A stretch of 64,000 nt of DNA, from assembly GCF_020360975.1 (NCBI RefSeq), contig NW_025408672.1, forward strand, positions 1,550,001 through 1,614,000, written 5' to 3'. Position numbers and translations under genes: made by a program. The DNA comes from Hirsutella rhossiliensis. Its lineage: Eukaryota > Ascomycota > Sordariomycetes > Hypocreales > Ophiocordycipitaceae. Below the pieces are notes generated by a model. The model made no database searches, was not told the origin of the DNA, and worked only from the letters and a program-made list of their open reading frames with translations. This document shows, in pieces, positions 56,540 through 64,000 of the stretch. Each line of letters starts with the position of its first letter. The first letter of the stretch is position 1.

Positions 56540-59500
56540 GCCCCCTCTTCGTCCTAGGGCAACGGACTTTGCAGAGGGAGCTACCCTCTTCTCTAAGCTA
56601 ACCTCTGCATAACAGAGAGCTTTTTCTGCTGCCTTAGGTGACTACGAGAGTCACCGTAAGGAATACCTTTACGAGACGAAGTTGCTAACTGCTATACGCA
56701 CGGCGATAACGGAATCCGTTAGTGCCGTAAAGCTAATCACTCTTCGAGAAGAAGAGACTCCTAGGCAGTGGCTTTTAAAGCTCGAGACCTCGACAGCTCC
56801 CTCGAGGGGCTATATAACTGACCGTATTAGGAAGACCTATACGGCCTACCTAGGAGCCTTTTCTACTAGGAACCTACTAGCTTCTTCGTGGCTAGCTAAG
56901 TAGGAAGAAATCCTTAAGGAAGCTAACTAATACTTCCTTATAGAAGCTCTTTCCGGCTAGTGGCTATAGGATATATCTCTGCTAATAAAGCCTATTAGTA
57001 ACGGTTACTCGACTATCTTTCGAGAGGCTAGCCGGGAACTAGACGAAGAGGCTGCTAGAGTATAATAGTAAGCAGTCTTATTCCTTCGTGGCCAGCACTC
57101 GACCTAGACGGCTCGACCTGCTGCCCCTGCAGCTGCTGCAGCCCCTGTTGCTGCGGCTCCCGCTGCTGCTGCTGCGGCTGTTGCTCCTTCGGCTCCTCCT
57201 CCCTCGAGAGCATCAACACCGTTATCAACGGCTGCCCTAGGCCCGGCCCCGGCTCCGCCTCTTGCTCCGGGCCCGGCCCCGGTCCCGTTAGTTAGACCGG
57301 CCCGACTAGTCCCCTAATAGACCTTTTAGTCCGTTAGTCGAAAAATCAGGGAACTAGTCGAAATCGAACCTCTTCGTCAAAATCAGCAATAAGGGGTAAA
57401 AAGGGGGGGTTTTTAAGCAGACCTTCCGGATCGGGACGAGGATTCCTCGAAGAAACGAAAGACTAGACGAAACGGCTACCTAGCCTGCAAATCCCTAGGC
57501 CATCGATTATTATAATGCTAGTAGGTCTTCGAGGAAAACCGACCTAAAGGATTTAACCCTTTAAAGAGGCTATAAGAAACGATATAACAGTCTCTTAAGG
57601 AGGACCCCTCGTTATAGAAGAAGATAGACGAGATTCGGGTTACTAAGAAATAGCAACTAACGCCGCTGCCCTTATTCGAGCCGCAAATTCGAGGAAAAAT
57701 CGTTGGTATAGTAAATCCGGCATTCGTCTTCCCTACGGATTAGCAAGACCAACCGTTAGGACCCTCCGACTATCCCCTACGAAAATCAGCTATCCTTGAC
57801 TCCGGTGCTTCCCTCGATATCTATAATACACTCTTACGATTCCGGTCCTTTAAGAAGGCACGGAGGGAATACCTTATTGCCGAGGAATTAACCGTACGGA
57901 TAGAGGGATACGGAAGGGTAAATTTCACGATGAAATTACCTAACGGATCTATATAAGTTCTTCGAAGAAAAAGGGTAGCTTTTTGCCCTCGATTTTTAAC
58001 GAGCCTGATTTCCTTCCGCCTTCTTTAAGAGGAAGGAATCTTCTAGGATACGACGTCTAAGCCTACGAGGCTAGTCTAGAAGAATTAGACTATTGGGCTT
58101 ATCGAGGAAAAATTCGGTTAATTTATTCTCGAATTCCGACCTATCCTTAGGAAGGAACCACTCGAGAAGTCAGCTTTCCCTGCTAGGAGGAATAGGTCTA
58201 CTATAAAGGACCCTATTCCGGCAGCCTAAGGAGACGGCATTCTTTAGCACGCACGACTTAGTCACCCGGGCCCCTTAGCTTTATATAAGCTAGGACAACA
58301 ATAGGGCGTACGAATAAGGGGACTAAAGACCGTCGAATGCGAATACTGCGGCCAAGGAAAGACTAGGAGACGAATTTCTAGACGAACGCCTTTACGGCCG
58401 GACCAGCCGTGTAAGGAAATTTAGGTCGATTGGACCGACGTCTCTAGGGATTAGGAAAGCTTCGTTAGGGTGATGTTTTTTACAGACGCCTTTTTAGGGA
58501 TGGTTTTCCCCTATTTCTTACGGACCTACCTAAGTAAGCATAACTAGTCTGCCCTCTAGGACTTCGTTAACTAGATAAAATTCCACTTTAGCTACGAGGT
58601 AAAGAAGATACGGTCTAACGGAGAGCTATTTACGAAGGATATCTTAAATTAGCTTCGAAAAAGGGGCATTTTACCCCTCCCGTTAGCACCGAATACCTAG
58701 GCCTAGAACGGAGGGGCAGAAAGATTAGGGGGTGCTATGATAGAAAGGGCCCGTACGATGAGACTTGCTGCAAGGCTTCTATACGACCTTTAGAGGGAAG
58801 TCGTTGAGACCGCCTATTACCTTCGGAACCGGACCCCTAGAGGGACTACCTAAGGAATAGACTAGAAATCCCCCCTCGAGCTCTTTACGAAGAAGAGGGC
58901 CTCGCTAGCCTACCTTCGTGCCTACGGCTGTAAGGCATACGCAATAACTACCGATGTATAGCTAAAAAGGAAGAAGAAAAGAAAGCTTAATCCTAGAGCC
59001 TTTGTTAGTTACCTCGTTGGTTATAATTCTATGAATATCTTCCGGATCTAGATTCCTCTTCTACGGAAGGTTATTTTAACTAGGGATATGATTTTCGACG
59101 AATCTAGCTTCTTCGACGGAAAGAGGGATCAACAGCCCCTCTTACTCTCTTAACGTTAGCTAATTTAGAAGATTTAAATCCCCCCTTCCTAATAGTCTTA
59201 AGAAGAAGTCCTAGACGAGGAAACGGAAGAAGAAACCGACATCGAAGTAGTCGAGGATAACGCCGACTTCGAAGAGGAAGCTGTTAGATTAGATAATCTA
59301 GACGAAGAAGGAGACTATAGGAAAGCGGTAGAGCTAGAATACGCCTACCTACCTACGCCTCCTCCTACGTAAGAAGAAGATCTAGAAGCAGCTTTTTTAG
59401 TTAGTCTTCCCGTCTCGGCCCCTAAGGGTAGGAAGGCACCTCTCTCGAAGGATTACCCGCTGCCTTTTTATCCCTGCTTCGAGAAGCAAAGGAAGGTATA

Positions 59501-61260
59501 GGGCCCGATACGGATACTAAAGAAGACTAACCTCTCCCCTATTTCGATCGTTTTTCCGACTTCTACCTAACGCTAATAGAAGACGGTTCCCACGGAGCGT
59601 TTATAGCAGGCCGGCTTTTTAAGCCACTATTAGCAAGGAAGGTATATAAAAGAGACCTCCCGGACCTACTAGTAAACTAGAAGCAGCTAGAAAAACACCC
59701 CTTAAGAGACCAGTTTTTCTAGGCCCAGAAAGACCACCTAGCCTTACACGAAGAAATAGGGTCTTTCGAAGAGGTCCTTAAGGAAAAGGCAAGAGGAAAA
59801 CAGGTCCTTAGCTATAAGTAGGTCTTTATCTATAAGACTAATAAACACGGCTTCCTTTAAAGTGCAAAGCCCGGCTAGTTGTCTGCGGGAACTAGCAGGA
59901 AAAAGGGGATCTTCCTACTAGGGCAACTACCCTAGCAGGGATGTCTTTTCGGACCCTTATAGCTATAGTAGCAGAATTCGACCTCGAGCTCGATTAGATA
60001 GATGCAGTCAACGCCTTTATTAACTGCCTACTTAAGGAAGAAGAAGTTATCTATATACGCCTTCTACTAGGCTTCTAATAGCTAGGAAAGGTTCTACGGC
60101 TTAGGAAAGCTCTATACGGACTACGAAGATTACCCCTTCTTTAGCAATAGCATTTAATAGGTTCCCTCGAAGCCCTAGGCTTTACGAAAGTCCCTTAGGA
60201 ACCGTGTATAATATAGAAGGGTAAAATCACGGTCTTCTTCTACGTCGACGACATTATCTAGGCCTACCTAAAAGAGGAAGAAGCTGCTGCTAGGGAGGCT
60301 ATACGAGGCCTGCAATAAAGGTATAAGATGACTAGGCTAGGGGAGCTAAAGTAGTTCCTAGGGATACGAATCCTTAGGAATAGGTCCTAACGGACAATCT
60401 AGCTTACCTAAGACGCCTATATCGATAAGGTCGCTTATAAATTCCTCCTTAATTCCCTCGATAAGAAGCTTCCCTCTACGCCTATATTAGACGAAGAGCT
60501 TTTGCCTAATCCGTCCTTTTAAGCTAGGGAGCAAGAGAAACACTAATATCAATAGAAGGTAGGCTCCCTGCTTTTTTTAGCTATTTCTACTAGACCGGAT
60601 ATCTCTTTTACGGTCTCCCGGCTAGCTAGGCATAACTAGAATCCTAGCCCTAGACATTAAGAAGCAGCAGACAGAGCTATCCTTTATCTCTATTTAACGA
60701 GATTATATAGTCTGCGCCTAGGAGGGCAGGGAAGGAAACAAGCTGCCGAAATCTTCCTTTGTTCGAGCGATTTATCCTTTGCGGACAATTCCTTAGATAG
60801 AAAGAGCTTATAGGGGTATATTATATCCCTTTTTAAAGGAACCATTGCTTAGAGAGCTTCGAAACAAGCTACCGTTACTATATTAAGCACGGAGGCAGAG
60901 CTACTAGCTCTTTTAGAAGCGTTAAAAGAAGCGATTTTCCTTAGCCGGCTACTAATATCATTACGACTATAAATTCCGTCCCCGTTAGCTATAGAATGCG
61001 ATAATACGTAGACTATATAAATTCTTATAGAGGAAAACAGTAAGCTATCGACCCGGCTACGGTATATCGATATCTACTAGCATTGGTTACGCTAAGAGGT
61101 CTAAAGGGGACTTATTTCCGTCCGTTGGGTTCTAATAGCATCGATAAAAGCTGACGGTCTTACGAAGCCCCTGCTAAAGCAGAAGCTAGCTGTCTTTTTA
61201 TAGCAAATTAGGCTAGAAGACGTTCGAGAGAAGCTGTCCTTAGAAGCCCGCCTTAAGAGT
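56540..61260 (+). pseudogene. Copia gag-pol polyprotein with RIP stops
   Basis: Order on plus. Gag from about 56,540, with an open stretch 56,682-56,903. Ala/Pro-rich linker at 57,110-57,260. Zinc knuckle CxxCxxxxHxxxxC near 57,476-57,517, with the first Cys now TAC. Aspartic protease LDSGAS at 57,795-57,812. Integrase zinc-finger His near 58,265 and CEYCG near 58,340. Integrase core with DWTDV near 58,427 and FFTDAF near 58,480. RT near 59,950-60,260, with FRTLIAIVAEFDLELD and the active site YVDD at 60,241-60,252. RNase H near 60,780-61,000 (ADNSLDRKS, TEAELLALLEALKEA). Stops sit at former Trp/Gln codons. It provides replication functions that TRIMs could borrow. Confidence 0.9.
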
Positions 61261-61319
61261 CTACGAGAGGAGCTAATAGCACGTAGGAGGAAGGAGACGT
61301 CTATAGCCGAAGAGAGGAA

Positions 61320-61450
61320 TTAGGACTTGTCCTAGAGGAGGGCCCCTAGCTTAATTAGGACTTATTCTTCTTAAAGGCCCCCTTTTTAGGGACTTGTCCT
61401 TAGAGAAGCCCCCCTTTCTTATAGGACTTGATTTCCTCCTTAAGGCCCCT
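61320..61450 (+). repeat. Degenerate direct repeats in the copia 3' region
   Basis: Four imperfect units containing AGGACTTGTCCT or AGGACTTATTCTT followed by GGCCCC, spaced about 30-50 bp, between the RNase H end and the purine tract. Equivalent repeats occur at 12,240-12,360 and 18,125-18,250. Confidence 0.7.
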
Positions 61451-61590
61451 TTTCCTAAAGTAGGTCTAAAAGAGCCCGGGGCTAAAACCCGGATTTCTCG
61501 AGTAGGGGATAAGTATAGACTAAGACCTCCTCTATACGCTTACCGGCCTAGGTATTTAGCTTTACCCTTTCTATAAGGGCAGGCTATAGC

Positions 61591-61600
61591 TAAGGGGGTG
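61591..61600 (+). other. Copia polypurine tract
   Basis: TAAGGGGGTG immediately before the 3' LTR. The same tract precedes the 3' LTRs of TRIM-c and TRIM-b. Confidence 0.8.
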
Positions 61601-62077
61601 TGTCGCGAAGCGTGGCCTAATTTCGTAGTTCTCGGAGATATCCCTTAGCATAAGGGACCTAGGAAGCTAAAAAACAGGTTTTAAGGAAGGAGCTAAAAGG
61701 AGGTGCAGAGAGGAGGGTAGGGGCAAGAGGGGAAATAGAAGTAGCGATAGCTTCCTATAGAGGTAGCGAGAGATAAGACGGATATGCCGGCAACGGCTAG
61801 AAAGGAGGGGAAAAACCGGTAAAAAGCTCGGTAGTTAAAAGGACATTAGTGGCTTCTTTAAGCAGGATCTTCTTTGATAATTAAGATACTAGACGGGTAT
61901 AAAGAGGGGCGTTGGATAGAGGAAAGAAGGACAATTAAGGAAATACAATAATTACTCCCCTACCTTTATTGCTGCCCCCGTAAGATTTAAATATCTCTGC
62001 CCTGCCTATCCGACCCCTTACTTCTACTTTTACCTTCGTGCATTTTATATGCACTTCTCGCATCTCTCTTCGCGAGA
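61601..62077 (+). repeat. Copia 3' LTR
   Basis: 477 bp, equal in length to the 5' LTR. Differences are mostly CA/TG-to-TA. Followed by GCTAT. Confidence 0.93.
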
Positions 62078-62187
62078 GCTATAGCTATAACTATAAGTCT
62101 CTTAGCGCTTAGCTATATTCTACCGCCTATATATAAGCTTACTTATACCCTTACTAGTTATTTAAATAATTTAATATATTCTCTTTT

Positions 62188-62549
62188 TATTATAAAGCGT
62201 AGCCTAATTTTATAGTCCTTAGAGATCTTCCTTAGTACGAGGGACCTAGGAAGCTAAAAAAATAGGTTTTAAAAGAAGGAGCTAAAAGGAGGTATAAAAA
62301 GGAGGGTAGGGGTATAAGGGGAAGTAGAAGTAGCGATAGCTTCCTATAGAGGTAGCGAAAGATAAGACGGATATACTAGTAACGGCTAAAGAAGAGGGGG
62401 AAAACCGATAAAAAGCTCGGTAGTTAAGAGGATATTAGTAGCTTCTTTAAGTAGGATTTTCTTTATTAATTAAGATATTAAATAGATATAAAGAAGGGCG
62501 TTAGATAAAGGAAAGAAAGGGAATTAAGAAAATATAATAATTACTCCCT
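62188..62549 (+). repeat. Truncated older copia LTR
   Basis: Matches the first 360 bp of the copia LTR (start TATTATAAAGCG for TGTCGCGAAGCG) and stops after TTACTCCC. It is far more RIP-mutated than the LTR ending 110 bp to its left. Probably cut by insertion of the next element. Confidence 0.85.
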
Positions 62550-62660
62550 ATAAGGGCTTTTGCCCTATATAGGCCTAGACTAAGGTCTAGGCTAAGTCTA
62601 TATATAAGCGGCCTCCGCGCCTATATAGGCTAGGCTTATACTTCTCTTCCTTTTCCCCCT
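62548..62660 (+). repeat. Possible 5' LTR of element W
   Basis: Begins TATAAGGGCTTTTGCCC (TG-start before RIP, with a GGGC/GCCC hairpin) exactly where the copia LTR is broken, and precedes a gag frame. No second copy is in the window, so the boundaries are inferred. Confidence 0.4.
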
Positions 62661-62819
62661 TATAGATTATTAACCTTCTTTTAACGGACCGCACCTAAGC
62701 CTACGCCTCTGCCTACTCCGTAATAGTATAATCTACCCTTTATTTTACCCTCTCTATATCCCTATATATAGAATAGCTATTTTTAGCTGCCTTTAAAGCT
62801 AACGTTTAATTACCTAGTC

Positions 62820-63720
62820 TAGTTAAACCGCCCGCGCCGGTATATACGCACGCGAAATATCTATACTCCTATAGTCGCAAAATTAAGGCGAATATAATAC
62901 TTAGTTCGCCTAAGTAATCGAGAGCCTCTTATAATAGCACGGCTCTATACGACTAAGAGCGGTACTACCGCACCTTAGTAAGTTCGACGGCTCCTCCGTA
63001 AAGCTCGAGCTATAGCTACTTTATATAGAAGCGAAGCTCTATACCGATAGCGCCGTAATAGGGGATATCCGCGCCTAATTCGACTATCTTTACGCGAGCT
63101 TATCCCTACGCCTATAAAGGCATCTCTTACTATTTACGCGTACTAGTATAAACGGACTAGCCGACCTCCTCGCGAAGCTCCGTACTAATTACGGCGAACC
63201 TAACGTAGCTAAGTCGGTAGGCTAAGAGCTTATAACGCTCTATTAGAAGCGGAGTAAAGCTATTCCGGCCTACCTCGTATAGTTTAAAGAGGTACTTTAT
63301 TAAGTAGATATATATAGCTAGCCTAACGCGGTAAAGTATAATTGCCTTATTATAAGCTTAAATTTAGATTAGCGTACCTATTTAAGCGAAAGGTCTATAC
63401 TACTAAATATATATACCGATCTCGTCCGCCTTCTTCGCGAGCTTAGTAGTAATAAGTTTCTTTTTTCGTCTTCTTCTATAGTATAAGAAGAGGATAACGC
63501 TAGTAATACTATAGATATCTCTATCTCCGCCTTAAGGACTAAGGATAGAAAGAGGTAGCGATAAGAGGGTCGCTATATAGGCTACGGTAGTAAATCCTAC
63601 TAGTTTTTAAAGTGCCCGCGCTAAGAGGCGCGGGTAAACGTACTCTAAGTAGTAGAGGGGCGCACGCGCTAGGACGGAAAGGAGGTTAGGTTCGACAATA
63701 GCGACTCTAGCGACGAGTAA
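62820..63720 (+). pseudogene. Gag of Ty3/gypsy element W, continues out of the window
   Basis: Plus frame with a Retrotrans_gag-like core near 63,040-63,400 (KLYTDSAVIGDIRA-FDYLYASL, INGLADLLAKLRTNYGEP, YNCLIISLNLD-RTYLSER). A CxxCxxxxHxxxxC zinc knuckle is at 63,574-63,615 (three positions now TAC/TAT, last Cys TGC). The Asp/Ser-rich region after it ends gag. RIP is saturated. Sequence beyond 63,720 is GC-rich without a motif I recognise. Confidence 0.72.
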
Positions 63721-64000
63721 TCTTAGTAACGCCTCTACAGGCTTCGTCGGCGTCCCCTCGCGTACGGTAGTAGCTACTATACGGACGGGACGTATGCCTA
63801 TAGCGACCGAAAGGGCGGCTAAGATATAGGAAGGCCGCTAATATAATATAACTATAGGGAAAGGGAGTGCCCGTATAGCCCTATATAAGAGGGAGCGGAG
63901 CCTTATATACTAGAGTACCGTCCCTTACGTTACGGTACTAGGAGCTATTACCGTGCGCCGATATAAGGGGGGCGGGATACTATAAGCTTACTAAAGCTAG

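Larger units (their letters stand above)
55764..62077 (+). mobile_element. Complete Ty1/copia element, lightly RIP-mutated
   Basis: LTRs at 55,764-56,240 and 61,601-62,077 (both 477 bp, TGTCGCGAAG to CTTCGCGAGA), duplication GCTAT at 55,759-55,763 and 62,078-62,082, total 6,314 bp. It encodes gag-pol on plus. Many CA/TG pairs survive, in contrast with the copia array at 10-24 kb, so it is the youngest large element here. RIP stops still make it inactive. Confidence 0.95.

Overview
The window is nuclear DNA of a filamentous ascomycete (Pezizomycotina). About 57 of the 64 kb is transposon sequence mutated by repeat-induced point mutation (RIP). The RIP is the pure CpA-to-TpA kind: CA and TG are almost absent, ATG codons are gone, and TAA/TAG fill former reading frames, even in GC-rich stretches. 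Between about 43,775 and 51,000 lies one unmutated island with normal dinucleotides and two intact intronless genes. One is a secreted Egh16/MAS-type (appressorium-associated) protein on the plus strand. The other is a membrane-anchored TAP-like alpha/beta-hydrolase (peptidase S33 type) on the minus strand. The genus cannot be told from the sequence.

Left arm (1-43,301). A minus-strand Ty3/gypsy remnant (X) runs from the window start. It is interrupted by a complete 6,954-bp Ty3 chromovirus (C1, 2,045-8,998, duplication ACTTT) and by a 372-bp TRIM (9,417-9,788, AGATT). At 10,378 a plus-strand copia fragment begins. At 11,660 it joins head-on to a minus-strand tandem copia array (LTR-internal-LTR-internal-LTR) ending at 23,811. 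Next is the 3' part of a Tad-like LINE (minus), split by chromovirus Y (25,239-43,301, duplication GGTAG). Y itself holds a 370-bp TRIM (28,320-28,689, GTTAT) and a further chromovirus Z (31,478-39,278).

Right arm (51,000-64,000). It contains a 2,976-bp MULE DNA transposon (51,390-54,365, 132-bp TIRs, 8-bp duplication) with a solo TRIM LTR inside; a 5' fragment of a C1-like element; a 393-bp TRIM of a second LTR type (55,040-55,432, GATAT); a complete 6,314-bp copia element (55,764-62,077, identical 477-bp LTR lengths, GCTAT); a truncated older copia LTR; and the gag start of another Ty3 element that leaves the window.

Main points. (1) The TRIMs and the copia element share a primer site matching the anticodon half of initiator tRNA-Met, the same polypurine tract and the same LTR ends, so copia probably mobilises the TRIMs. 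(2) Each of the three chromoviruses has an extra reading frame between the pol chromodomain and the 3' LTR; two are in sense and one is antisense. (3) RIP is layered by age: the right-arm copia, one TRIM and the solo LTR keep many CA/TG pairs inside saturated surroundings. Frames in mutated elements were read by eye, allowing for C-to-T change at CA on either strand, so domain limits are approximate.
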